Origin: Teichococcus vastitatis
GTDB taxonomy: Bacteria; Pseudomonadota; Alphaproteobacteria; Acetobacterales; Acetobacteraceae
Assembly: GCF_003604215.1 (NCBI RefSeq)
Contig: NZ_QXGS01000002.1
Coordinates: forward strand, 248,001 to 312,000
DNA length: 64,000 nucleotides
Direction: 5' to 3'
Below the pieces are notes generated by a model. The model ran no database searches. It was not told the DNA's origin and worked only from the letters and a program-made list of their open reading frames with translations. Both the position numbers and the translations under genes were made by a program. Each line of letters opens with the position of its first letter. Within the stretch, counting starts at the first letter, position 1. This document shows positions 35,151 to 43,862 of the stretch, piece after piece.

Positions 35151-35627
35151 ATGAACATCGAGCTTCGTGACGAGCATCGCTGGCTGCAGCGGCTGGTGGG
35201 CGAATGGCGCTTCGAAGGCGGCTGCGACATGGGGGAAGGCCAGCCCGCCGGCCGCTTCGAAGGGCGGGAAACCGTGCGCGGACTGGGCGAGGCCTGGATC
35301 ATCGGCGAAGGCGAGGGCACCTCGCCGGAGGGCGAGGCGCACCGCTCGGTGATGACGCTGGGCTTCGATCCGGCGCGGGGCCGCTTCGTCGGCAATTTCG
35401 TGTCGTCGATGATGACGCATCAATGGGTTTATGACGGGGAACTGGCCGGCAATGTCCTGACGCTCGACACCACCGGTCCTTCCTTCGGCGGGGAGGCCGG
35501 GCTGGCCGACTACCAGGACATCATTACCCAGGAAGGCGAGACGGCGCGCCGCATGGTGTCGCGGATGAAGCAGCGCGACGGCGGCTGGAAGCAGATCGTC
35601 GAAGTGCTCTACCAGCGGGTGGGCTAG
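35151..35627 (+). CDS. DUF1579 family protein
   Basis: The 158-residue soluble protein matches DUF1579: WLQRLVGEWRFEG at the start, then RSVMTLGFDPARGRFVGNFVSSMM and LDTTGPSF. It is likely a lipocalin-like beta-barrel; no reaction is known. An AGGAGG-type site precedes the ATG. It follows the DUF899 gene by 18 bases and ends 22 bases before the convergent adenine deaminase stop. Confidence 0.83.
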   Translation: MNIELRDEHRWLQRLVGEWRFEGGCDMGEGQPAGRFEGRETVRGLGEAWIIGEGEGTSPEGEAHRSVMTLGFDPARGRFVGNFVSSMMTHQWVYDGELAGNVLTLDTTGPSFGGEAGLADYQDIITQEGETARRMVSRMKQRDGGWKQIVEVLYQRVG

Positions 35628-35649
35628 CCGTCCCGCTCCACCGGCCGCG

Positions 35650-37410
35650 TCAGCCCAGCAGCGCGGCCGGGATCATCTCGCCGGTGGCGCCATCCGCGAT
35701 GCCGCGATCCGTCACATGCGGTCCGGCATTGCAGGCGAGGCTGGCGCCGACCACCGCCTTGAACACGCGATAGGGCGGCAGCCAGTCGGCGATGGCGTCT
35801 GCCGCGTCGCGCAGCGCCGCGAAGTGCGCGGCGACCTCCGCGGCCGGCGCGTCGGACACCAGCCCGGCCACCGGCAGTTCCAGCACCGCCCGCACCCTGC
35901 CGCCCGATGCCACCGCCATGCCGCCGCCGCAGGCGATCAGCGCGTTCGCCGCCGCCGCCATGTCCGCCGGGTCGTGCCCGAAGACGCACAGATTGTGGCT
36001 GTCATGTGCGACGGTGGTGGCCAGCGCGCCGCGCCAGGCGCCCCAGCCTTCCAGCACGCTGAGAACCGGCCGTGGCGCCGCCAGCCCGTGCCGGTGCGTC
36101 ACCGCCAGCATCGTCGCCTCCGGCGGCAGCTCCGCGAAGCCGCCGCGCACCGGCGCGCTGATCTCGCCCCAGCGGGTGAAGCGCGGCTGGGAGACGGTGC
36201 GCAGCCGCGCGCTGGTGCCGCGCGCGGCGATGCGGAAATCCGCCGGGGACAGCGGCGCCAGCTTCATGCTGTCGCGCAGCCCGGGCGGGTCGGCCTCGGG
36301 CAGCGCCACCGCCATGCGTCCCGCCGCGGCCACGCGGACGCCATCGGCGAACACCATCTCCACGCCGAGCGTGCCAAGGTCCGACAGCACCGCGATGTCC
36401 GCCCGCCGCCCCGGCGCCAGCAAGCCGAGATCGCCGCGCCCGAGCCGCATCGCCGCGTTCAGCGTCGCGGCGCGCAGCGCCTCCAACGCCGGCATGCCGT
36501 ACCGCACCAGGCGGCGGAGGAGGTCGATCATGCCGCCGCGCGCCACGAGCTCGTCCGGGAACACGTCGTCGGTGCAGAGCGTCAGCGTCTGCGGGTAGCG
36601 CGGCAGGGCGTTCAGCGCCGCCACCGCCTCGGGCAGGATGTAGTCATGGCTGCCGCGCAGCTCCACCGTGAGGCCGGCGCGCAGCTTTTCCAGCAGGTCG
36701 GCGCCGGAGGTGATCTCGTGGTCCGAGCCGATGCCGGCGGCGGCGAAGCCCTGCAGCTCGCCGCCCGACAGGCCGCGCGCATGGCCGCAGACCAGCTTGC
36801 CGCTGGCGAGGCCGGCGCCGACGATGCCGCGCATCAGGGCGGAGCGTTCCAGCACGCCGCGCATGTCCATCACCTCGGCCACGCCGGCGATCTCCGGCCA
36901 GCGCAGCATCTCGGCCATGTCGTCCGGCCCGAAGCTGGCGCCGGCGCGTTCCAGCCCCGGCGCCGAGGGCACGCAGGACGGCGCCAGCACCAGGGTGCGC
37001 AGCGGCAGCCCGCGTGACGCCGCGATGGCCCAGCGCACGCCGTCCAGCCCGGCGACGTTGCCCAGCTCGTGCGGGTCCCAGCACACCGTGGTGGTGCCTT
37101 GCGGCAGCACCGTCTCGGCGTAGCGGCGCGGCGTCACCATGGAACTCTCGACATGCATGTGCGTGTCGATCAGCCCCGGTGCCAGGATGCGGCCGGGCAG
37201 GTGGTGGCGGATGGCGGCGTCGGCGCGGTGGCCCGCGGCATGCACGCTGGCGATCAACGGCCCCACCAGCCCCAGATCGGCCGCGCGCAGCTCGCCCGTT
37301 GCCATGTCGGCGACGCGGGCACCGGTCAGCAGCACGTCGAATGGGGCGAGGCCGCGCGCCGCGCGCACGGCGCGGTCGCGCAGGGGGAAATGGTTCAGGG
37401 CATCGGCCAT
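35650..37410 (-). CDS. ade: Adenine deaminase
   Basis: The 586-residue amidohydrolase converts adenine to hypoxanthine and ammonia. Metal-binding DTHMHVESSM and HELGNV blocks are present, then CGHARGLSG, GSDHEITSG and TLCTDDVFPDEL. The C-terminal domain has GGGMAVASGG. Length is typical of Ade (about 590). It is transcribed alone, towards the DUF1579 gene. Confidence 0.93.
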   Translation of the reverse strand: MADALNHFPLRDRAVRAARGLAPFDVLLTGARVADMATGELRAADLGLVGPLIASVHAAGHRADAAIRHHLPGRILAPGLIDTHMHVESSMVTPRRYAETVLPQGTTTVCWDPHELGNVAGLDGVRWAIAASRGLPLRTLVLAPSCVPSAPGLERAGASFGPDDMAEMLRWPEIAGVAEVMDMRGVLERSALMRGIVGAGLASGKLVCGHARGLSGGELQGFAAAGIGSDHEITSGADLLEKLRAGLTVELRGSHDYILPEAVAALNALPRYPQTLTLCTDDVFPDELVARGGMIDLLRRLVRYGMPALEALRAATLNAAMRLGRGDLGLLAPGRRADIAVLSDLGTLGVEMVFADGVRVAAAGRMAVALPEADPPGLRDSMKLAPLSPADFRIAARGTSARLRTVSQPRFTRWGEISAPVRGGFAELPPEATMLAVTHRHGLAAPRPVLSVLEGWGAWRGALATTVAHDSHNLCVFGHDPADMAAAANALIACGGGMAVASGGRVRAVLELPVAGLVSDAPAAEVAAHFAALRDAADAIADWLPPYRVFKAVVGASLACNAGPHVTDRGIADGATGEMIPAALLG

Positions 37411-37453
37411 GGGGGCAGCATAGAAGCCGCCGCCGGCCGCGATGCAAGGGCGC

Positions 37454-37690
37454 TCAGCGCTTGACGAGGCAGGTCTTCATGAAGGCCTTGCGCGGATCGC
37501 CCGACAGCTTCTGGCTGCGGGCGGTGGCGGCGCAATCGCGCATCCGCTCGCGCGCGGCGAGTTGCGCCGGGGAGGGGGTGCGAACGGGCCTGGTCGCGGC
37601 CGCGGCCTGTGTGCCGGCGCTCTCGGCGGCGGGTGCGAGGGCGGGAACGGCCAGGAACAGGCACAGGGTGGCGGGCAGCAGCGACTTCAC
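37454..37690 (-). CDS. PsiF-like small periplasmic protein
   Basis: The 78-residue protein starts at GTG 37690, with GAGGA 8 bases upstream. A signal peptide covers about 1-23 (LLPATLCLFLAVPALAPAAE). One PsiF repeat follows: ARERMRDCAATARSQKLSGD then RKAFMKTCLVKR, with the two conserved cysteines. The family is named from a phosphate-starvation-induced gene; its function is unknown. Confidence 0.8.
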   Translation of the reverse strand: MKSLLPATLCLFLAVPALAPAAESAGTQAAAATRPVRTPSPAQLAARERMRDCAATARSQKLSGDPRKAFMKTCLVKR

Positions 37691-37788
37691 GGCAACATCC
37701 TCGACAATAACCGGGAAGATCGTATAGCGGGGATGATGTTTCGCGTGAAAAGAGAAATACAGCCTGGAGCCAGGGCCGAAAAAGGCAA

Positions 37789-37816
37789 AGGCCCGGAACC
37801 TTGCGGAACCGGGCCT
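37789..37816 (-). terminator. Terminator downstream of tRNA-Ala
   Basis: On the minus strand AGGCCCGG pairs with CCGGGCCT around a small CC-GCAA-GG inner hairpin, followed by TTTGCCTTTTT. It starts 8 bases after the tRNA 3' end. Confidence 0.8.
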
Positions 37817-37824
37817 CGAAACCT

Positions 37825-37900
<76 letters not shown>

Positions 37901-37918
37901 CCAGCGGAAGTGGGCGGG

Positions 37919-37946
37919 GTATAACGGCGGCGCGTGGGCCGCGCAA
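37919..37946 (-). promoter_or_regulatory. Candidate tRNA-Ala promoter
   Basis: On the minus strand TTGCGC (37946-37941) and TTATAC (37924-37919) are 16 bases apart, placing the start about 12 bases before the mature tRNA 5' end. Confidence 0.5.
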
Positions 37947-38045
37947 GCGCCCCCGCGGCGGTTTTTTCGCCGCCCGCCGCCCCTTTCCGGGACCGCGGAG
38001 AGGGCGTTAGCTTCGTGGCGAAACCTGACTGGGAGCGTCACTCGA

Positions 38046-38783
38046 ATGCGTAAGATCTACCCGGACGCCGCGGCCGCGCTGGACGGGCTGCTCAAGGACG
38101 GCATGCTGATCCATTCCGGCGGCTTCGGCCTGAGCGGCATCCCCGGCGCGCTGATCGCCGCCATCCGCGATGCCGGGGTCAAGGATCTCACCGTGGTGTC
38201 CAACAATGCCGGCATCGACGGCGCAGGCCTCGGCCTGCTGCTGGAAACCCGGCAGATCAGGAAGATGATCTCGTCCTATGTCGGCGAGAACAAGACCTTC
38301 GCGCAGCAGTTCCTGGCCGGAGAGCTGGAGATCGAGTTCAACCCGCAGGGCACGCTGGCCGAGCGCATCCGTGCCGGCGGCGCCGGCATTCCCGCCTTCT
38401 TCACCAAGACCGGCTACGGCACCCAGGTCGCGGAAGGCAAGGAAACCCGCGAGTTCGACGGCGAGCACTACGTGATGGAGCGCGGCATCTTCGCCGACCT
38501 CGCCGTAATCCATGCCTGGAAGGCCGACACCGAGGGCAACCTCGTGTTCCGCAAAACGGCGCGCAACTTCAACCCGATGATGGCGACGGCCGCCAAGGTG
38601 ACCGTGGTGCAGGTGGAGCATCTGGTGGAAGCCGGCCAGATCGATCCGGACCACATCCACACCCCCGGCATCTACGTGCAGCGCATCGTCAAGCTGCCCG
38701 CCGATTACGAGAAGCGCATCGAGCAGCGCACCACGCGCAAGCGGGTCACCGACGTGAACCCCGCCAACAGCAACGTCGCCTGA
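38046..38783 (+). CDS. scoA: 3-oxoacid CoA-transferase subunit A
   Basis: The 245-residue subunit of a succinyl-CoA:3-ketoacid-type CoA-transferase shows GGFGLSGIPGALI near the N-terminus, then SNNAGIDGAGLGLLL, GAGIPAFFTKTGYGT and NFNPMMATAAKVT. Start ATG 38046 matches the family N-terminus. With subunit B 12 bases downstream it forms the heteromer that moves CoA between acyl groups in ketone-body or beta-keto-acid use. Confidence 0.94.
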   Translation: MRKIYPDAAAALDGLLKDGMLIHSGGFGLSGIPGALIAAIRDAGVKDLTVVSNNAGIDGAGLGLLLETRQIRKMISSYVGENKTFAQQFLAGELEIEFNPQGTLAERIRAGGAGIPAFFTKTGYGTQVAEGKETREFDGEHYVMERGIFADLAVIHAWKADTEGNLVFRKTARNFNPMMATAAKVTVVQVEHLVEAGQIDPDHIHTPGIYVQRIVKLPADYEKRIEQRTTRKRVTDVNPANSNVA

Positions 38784-38795
38784 GGGAGAACGCAC

Positions 38796-39446
38796 ATGGC
38801 CTGGACCCGCGACGAAATGGCTGCCCGCGCCGCGCAGGAGCTGGAGGATGGCTTTTACGTCAACCTCGGCATCGGCATCCCGACCCTGGTGGCGAACCAC
38901 ATCCCCGATGGCGTCTCGGTGCAGCTGCAATCCGAGAACGGCATGCTCGGCATGGGCCCGTTCCCCTATGAGGGCGACGAGGACCCGGACCTGATCAACG
39001 CCGGCAAGCAGACCGTGACGGAGCTGCCGACCACCTCCTATTTCTCCTCCGCCGACAGCTTCGCGATGATCCGCGGCGGGCATGTCGACATCTCCATCCT
39101 TGGCGCGCTGCAGGTGGCGGAGAATGGCGACCTTGCCAATTGGATGATCCCCGGCAAGATGGTGAAGGGAATGGGCGGCGCGATGGACCTCGTCGCCGGG
39201 GTGAAGAAGGTGGTGGTGCTGATGGAGCACACCGCCGGCGGCAAGCCGAAGTTGCTCCGCGAATGCACCCTGCCGCTGACCGGCAAGGCCGTGGTCGACA
39301 TGGTGGTGACGGAACTCGGCGTGTTCTCCATCGACCGAACGCTCGGCCGCATGGCGCTGGTGGAGCTGGCGCCCGGCGTGACGCTGGAGGAGATGCGCGA
39401 GAAAACCGAGGCGACGTTCTCCGTGTCCGAAACCATCGGTGCCTGA
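38796..39446 (+). CDS. scoB: 3-oxoacid CoA-transferase subunit B
   Basis: The 216-residue partner of the preceding subunit contains the catalytic glutamate in [11 protein letters not shown], after the [13 protein letters not shown] block. [19 protein letters not shown] and [15 protein letters not shown] are typical. GGGAGAA lies before the ATG. Confidence 0.94.
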   Translation: MAWTRDEMAARAAQELEDGFYVNLGIGIPTLVANHIPDGVSVQLQSENGMLGMGPFPYEGDEDPDLINAGKQTVTELPTTSYFSSADSFAMIRGGHVDISILGALQVAENGDLANWMIPGKMVKGMGGAMDLVAGVKKVVVLMEHTAGGKPKLLRECTLPLTGKAVVDMVVTELGVFSIDRTLGRMALVELAPGVTLEEMREKTEATFSVSETIGA

Positions 39447-39784
39447 GGCGGCACGGCGGCTGCTTCTGGCCGCCGTCCTTCTGCTGCTGCCCGGCCTGCC
39501 GGCACGGGCCGAGGGCGCGTTTCCGCCGGCCTGACGATGGCCGACGGGAAAGGCTGGCGCACTTCGCGGCGGCCGGAGACCGGCGCCGCGCCTCTGGCGG
39601 CGATCCGGCGCGCGACCAGCCGGGCTACAGGATCACGCCGTCGCCGCGGCAGAGTTCCGCTTCGAGTTCCCGGATCTGCGGCGCCAGGGAAGCATCCGCC
39701 GCCTTGCCCCGGCTCCGGAGGCGGTGGAAGCTGCCCAGATATGTCGCGCTTCCGATTCCCCGCCCGCGCCGCGCCGTTCCGCCG
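39447..39784. other. 338-base gap, possibly holding a decayed secreted-protein gene
   Basis: A GTG at 39439 opens a 31-codon frame ending at 39534 that reads as a complete signal peptide (RRLLLAAVLLLLPGLPARAEG) followed at once by a stop. The other frames downstream look random. This may be the remnant of a secreted-protein gene or chance. No terminator or promoter is evident. Confidence 0.35.
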
Positions 39785-40996
39785 ATGACCGTGCCGGCGC
39801 GCCCGGGATGGCGGTCCGCCCTGGGCGTCACCCTGGCGATGCAAACTGCTGCCGCAGCGCTCGGGCAGATGATGCCCGTGGTGGCCCCGGCGATGACCGC
39901 GGCGGTCGGGCTGTCCGCCGAGAGCATCGGCTACCTGGCCGGGCTGACCTCGCTCGGCACGGTGCTGTTTCTGTTATGTGGCGGGCCGGTGCTGGAACGG
40001 CTGGGGCCGGTGCGCACGCTGCAGGGCGGGGTGGCGCTGAGCGGCCTCGCCATTGGTCTGGCGGCGCTGGGCTGGGCCCCGGTGCTGGTGCTGGCGGCGC
40101 TGCTGCTCGGCATCGGCTATGGCCCGACGCCGCCCGCCGGCAGCCGCATCCTGGCCGCCACCGCGCCACCCGAGCACCGCACGCTGATCTTCTCGGTCAA
40201 GCAGGCCGGGGCTCCGCTGGGTGCCGTGGCCGCCGGCCTGATCGGTCCGCCGGTGGCGCTGGCGCTGGGCTGGGAAGCGGTGTGCCTGCTCGGCCTGGCG
40301 CTGGGGCTGGCCGCCGGGCTGGCGGTGCAGCCCTGGCGCGGCGCGCTGGATGCCGGGCGGGAGGCCGGGCGGGCGGTGGGACCCCGCACGCTGTTCAGCC
40401 GCCGCAACCTCGAAGCCCCCATCGCGGCCTTGCGGCTGCACCCGCTGCTCTGGCCGCTGGCACTGCTGAGCGGCGCCTTCGCCTGCCTGCAGGGTTCGCT
40501 GTTCGCCTTCGTGGTCACCTGGCTGGTCGGCAAGCACGGCCTGTCGCTGCCCCAGGCCGGCGCGGTGTTCGCCGTGATGCAGGGGGCCGGCGTCACCGCC
40601 CGCATGGTCCTGGGCTGGGTAGCGGATCGCAGCGGCCGGCCCGGCTTGATCCTGGCGCTGCAGGCGTTCATCGGATCGGCGCTGGCGGCGCTGTTGGCAC
40701 TGGCGCCGCCCGGCACGCCGGGCTGGCTGCTGGGCGGGCTGGCCGGCGCCTGCGGCTTCGTCGCCGCCAGCTGGAACGGCATCGCCCTGGCCGAGGTGGC
40801 GCGCCTCGCCCCGCCCGCCCGCATCAGCGATGCCACCTCCGGCGTCACGCTGGTGACGTTTCTCTGCTACTTCGCCGCACCCTTCGCCTTCGCCGGCGGG
40901 GTGGCGGCGCTGGGTTGGACCCTGCCGCTGCTCGGCATGGCGGCGCTGCCGGCGGCGATGGGGCTGGCCACGGTGCCGCGCCTGCTGCGCGGCTAG
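39785..40996 (+). CDS. MFS transporter
   Basis: The 403-residue inner-membrane protein has about 12 hydrophobic helices and a central basic loop (about residues 185-215). Start ATG 39785 (MTVPARPGWRSALG) precedes helix 1; the frame's upstream extension into scoB is a shadow. The substrate cannot be predicted. Its stop overlaps the convergent PNPOx-like gene's stop by 4 bases (around CTAG). Confidence 0.88.
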   Translation: MTVPARPGWRSALGVTLAMQTAAAALGQMMPVVAPAMTAAVGLSAESIGYLAGLTSLGTVLFLLCGGPVLERLGPVRTLQGGVALSGLAIGLAALGWAPVLVLAALLLGIGYGPTPPAGSRILAATAPPEHRTLIFSVKQAGAPLGAVAAGLIGPPVALALGWEAVCLLGLALGLAAGLAVQPWRGALDAGREAGRAVGPRTLFSRRNLEAPIAALRLHPLLWPLALLSGAFACLQGSLFAFVVTWLVGKHGLSLPQAGAVFAVMQGAGVTARMVLGWVADRSGRPGLILALQAFIGSALAALLALAPPGTPGWLLGGLAGACGFVAASWNGIALAEVARLAPPARISDATSGVTLVTFLCYFAAPFAFAGGVAALGWTLPLLGMAALPAAMGLATVPRLLRG

Positions 40997-41703
40997 CCAT
41001 AGGCGGCGGCGTAGGCCTCGCGCAGCGCATCCTCCAGCGGCCGGCCCTCCCGATAGGCCGCGAGATCAGCCGAACGCTCCACCCCCGGCAGGCGGCGTGG
41101 GCAGGGTTCCGGCGCGCCGATCACGGTGTGCACCGGCAGGCGCTCGGCATGGATAGGCAGGGCGTAATCCTCCTCGTCATCGGCCACGCCCTTGGCGCGG
41201 ATCTTGGCCGAGGCGCGCTCGATCTCCATGTTGACCACGGCGGTGGCCTTGATCTCCTGCTCCGTGCTGGCGCGCAGCCCGCCGGTGCGATGGGGAAAGA
41301 AGCGGTCCACCATCATCACCAGGGCGCGGCGCTTCTCGGCCGGGTCGGTCACCAGCCGTGCCTGCCCGAATGCCATCACCGAGCGGTAATCGGCCGAATG
41401 GTTGAAGCCGCAGCGCGCCAGCACCAGGCTGTCCAGATGCGTCACCGTCAGGCAGGCCGGCTGCCCGTCGGACAGGTTGCGCAGCATGCGGCTGGCACTG
41501 CTGCCATGCCAGTACAGGGTGGTGTCTTCCCGCCAGAACAGCGTCGGCGTGCAATAAGGCAGTCCATCGATGACATAGGAGACGTGGCAGAGCGCCGCGG
41601 CATCCAGCAGGCCATGGACCGTGGCGTGGTCGTAGAAGCCGCGGTCGTGCCGGCGCTTGACGCGGTTGCGGGCATCCACGGGATAGGTCGGGGTATCGGA
41701 CAT
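40993..41703 (-). CDS. Pyridoxamine 5'-phosphate oxidase-like flavoprotein
   Basis: The 236-residue protein belongs to the FMN-binding split-barrel group: HATVHGLLDAAALCHVSYVIDG, PTLFWREDTTLYWHGS, and VMAFGQARLV. ATG 41703 is taken as start; ATG 41730 in frame would add nine residues. It is divergent from a MocR-type regulator, a common pairing in which the regulator controls a vitamin-B6-related or small-flavin gene. Its exact substrate is unknown. Confidence 0.83.
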   Translation of the reverse strand: MSDTPTYPVDARNRVKRRHDRGFYDHATVHGLLDAAALCHVSYVIDGLPYCTPTLFWREDTTLYWHGSSASRMLRNLSDGQPACLTVTHLDSLVLARCGFNHSADYRSVMAFGQARLVTDPAEKRRALVMMVDRFFPHRTGGLRASTEQEIKATAVVNMEIERASAKIRAKGVADDEEDYALPIHAERLPVHTVIGAPEPCPRRLPGVERSADLAAYREGRPLEDALREAYAAAYG

Positions 41704-41778
41704 CGGGCAGGCCTCGCTTGACGGTTCCATCCTGCCGCCGCGAAAGTGGTTGGCGCGAGGTCCAATCCGGAGCCCGAT

Positions 41779-43227
41779 ATGCCAACCGCTTCCCGGCCGG
41801 CGCCCGCCGTGCTGGACATGCCGCTGCTGCTGGAGGCGGGCCCGGGCAGCCAGGCCTTCCGGGTCCATGCGGGGTTGCGCGCCGCCATCCTGGGTGGCCG
41901 GCTCGCCGCCGGGATGCGCCTGCCGTCCAGCAGGGCGCTGGCGGCGCAGCTCGGGGTGCGGCGCAACGCCGTGGTGGCGGCCTATGAGCAGCTTCTCGGC
42001 GACGGGCTGGTGGAGGCGCGTACCGGCGCCGGCACCTTTGTCGCGGCGCGGGTGCCGCGCGGCCCGGCGCCCGCCACGCCCGCACCCGCCCTCTCCCCGG
42101 CAGTGCCGGCCCGCGCCGCCTTTGCGCTGGGCTGCACCCATCCCGACGCGCGGCTGCTGAACCAGTTCGGCCGCATCCTGCGCCGCCAGCTGGCGCGGCC
42201 GGACCCGGCGCATTTCGGCTATGGCGATCCGCGCGGCAGCGCGGCGCTGCGCCGGGCGGTGGCGGCGCACCTGGCCGCCGCGCGCGGCCTGCCCTGCGAT
42301 CCCGATTGCATCCTGATCACCAGCGGCACGCAGCACGCGCTGCGGATCTGCACCGAGATCCTGCTGCGGCCCGCGGATGCGGTGTGGATGGAGGATCCGG
42401 GCTACCCGTCCGCGCGCCGCACCTTCGCCGCCGCCGGCGCCCGCATCGTGCCGGTGCCGGTGGATGCGGCCGGGCTCGACGTCGCCGCCGGCCGGCGCGG
42501 TGCGGCCGGGGCGCGGCTGGCCTATGTGACGCCGTCCCACCAATTCCCGACCGGGGTGACGATGAGCATGGCCCGCCGCCTGGCCCTGCTGGATTGGGCG
42601 CGGGAGGCCGGCGCCTGGGTGCTGGAGGATGATTACGACAGCGAGTTCCGCTACGCCGGCCCGCCGCTGACCGCTCTGGCCGGCATCGATGGCCAGGCGC
42701 GGGTGATCTATCTCGGCACCTTCTCCAAGACGCTGTTCGCCGGGCTGCGCACCGGCTTCCTGGTGCTGCCGGCCGCGCTGCTGCCGCGGGCGGTGGAGGC
42801 GCGGGCGGTGGGAGACCGCTTCCCGCCCAGCCTCATGGGGGAGGCGATCGCCGAATTGCTGGCCGAGGGCGGTTTCGCCGCGCATCTGCGCCGCATGCGC
42901 GGCCGCTATCGCGCCGCCCGGGACCTGGTGGCGGACACCCTGGCGCGGTCGTCCGGCGGCCAGCTGCGTGTCGCCGTGCCCGACCAGGGCCTGCACCTGC
43001 TGGCGCTGCTGCCCCCCGGCCTGCCGGACGGGGCGGCGGCCGCGATCCGCGCCGCCGCCGGGGTGGAGGGCTGGTTGTTGTCGGAAACCCGCATGGCGCC
43101 GGCCGACCCGGACGGCTTCGTGCTGGGGTTTTCCGGCCATTCCCCGGCCGCGCTGAAGCGAGCTGCCGAGCGGCTGGGTGAGGCCAGCCGCCATCACCTC
43201 GCGGCGGCACGGACCGGTGCGGCCTGA
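41779..43227 (+). CDS. MocR/PdxR-type regulator (GntR winged helix fused to aminotransferase domain)
   Basis: About 482 residues from ATG 41779 (GTG 41746 is an alternative). An N-terminal GntR winged helix (about 20-85; LPSSRALAAQLGVRRNAVVAAYEQLLGDGLVEARTG-like) joins a class I aminotransferase domain (about 110-480) with PLP lysine in LGTFSKTLFAGLRTGF and LEDDYDSEFRY. Family members sense PLP and control neighbouring genes. The 75-base divergent gap with the PNPOx-like gene should contain its operator, though no clear repeat stands out. Confidence 0.9.
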   Translation: MPTASRPAPAVLDMPLLLEAGPGSQAFRVHAGLRAAILGGRLAAGMRLPSSRALAAQLGVRRNAVVAAYEQLLGDGLVEARTGAGTFVAARVPRGPAPATPAPALSPAVPARAAFALGCTHPDARLLNQFGRILRRQLARPDPAHFGYGDPRGSAALRRAVAAHLAAARGLPCDPDCILITSGTQHALRICTEILLRPADAVWMEDPGYPSARRTFAAAGARIVPVPVDAAGLDVAAGRRGAAGARLAYVTPSHQFPTGVTMSMARRLALLDWAREAGAWVLEDDYDSEFRYAGPPLTALAGIDGQARVIYLGTFSKTLFAGLRTGFLVLPAALLPRAVEARAVGDRFPPSLMGEAIAELLAEGGFAAHLRRMRGRYRAARDLVADTLARSSGGQLRVAVPDQGLHLLALLPPGLPDGAAAAIRAAAGVEGWLLSETRMAPADPDGFVLGFSGHSPAALKRAAERLGEASRHHLAAARTGAA

Positions 43228-43238
43228 GAAGGCGCCGT

Positions 43239-43790
43239 TCAGGGGGCGGCAGTGGCGGGGCGCTGCGTCTCGAACCGGCGGCGGTCTTCCTCCAGCCGGC
43301 GACGCAGGGCGTCCAGCTCCTTTTCCCGCTCCGCCAAGCTGCGTTCCCAGTCGCGGCTGCCGGTTCCGGTGCCGGCCGCCGTCGCGGAAATGGCAGCGGC
43401 CGCAACAGGAGCGGCGGGGGGACCAGCGGCAGGGGCCGGCACGGAAGCCGGCCGCGGCGTCGCGGCGGGCGCGGCGGAGATGGCGGCGGCGCGCGGCGCG
43501 GCGGCCCGCCGCACGGTTCGGCGCGGGGCCGGTTCGGGCGCCGGCACAAAGGCGGAGGGGGCCGGCGGCACCCAGTCCAGCATCGGGATGGCGGCACGGC
43601 CGGCCGCGGCGAAGCCGCCGGACTCGGCCTGCGGCGCGGCCTGCCGCAGCCGGTCGAACTGCCGGCCGGAGGAAGTCAGGAGGTCGCCACCGGGCCCGGT
43701 GTCATTGGGCCAGCCCTGCGCCAGGGCCGGCCCATGCGGGATGAGGCTGAACAGCAAGGCTGCGGTGGTCAGGAAGGCCGCGAACCGCAT
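43239..43790 (-). CDS. Secreted Ala/Pro-rich protein with C-terminal coiled coil
   Basis: The 183-residue protein has a signal peptide (about 1-25, ending GPALAQ), a low-complexity Ala/Pro region (about 75-140) and a charged heptad stretch (SLAEREKELDALRRRLEEDRRRFE) likely to form a coiled coil. No family is recognised. It lies convergent to the MocR gene (11-base gap). Confidence 0.72.
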   Translation of the reverse strand: MRFAAFLTTAALLFSLIPHGPALAQGWPNDTGPGGDLLTSSGRQFDRLRQAAPQAESGGFAAAGRAAIPMLDWVPPAPSAFVPAPEPAPRRTVRRAAAPRAAAISAAPAATPRPASVPAPAAGPPAAPVAAAAISATAAGTGTGSRDWERSLAEREKELDALRRRLEEDRRRFETQRPATAAP

Positions 43791-43862
43791 GGGCGATGAT
43801 CCATCGGGAAGAATAGCGCCAGGATGGACAAATCCTCCCGCGGGTTCAAGCCTGGCTTGACA

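Noticed and set aside
41746-41778. GTG start of the MocR regulator adding 11 residues
   Set aside because: It would run into the short divergent promoter region, and homology begins after the ATG at 41779; kept only as an alternative.
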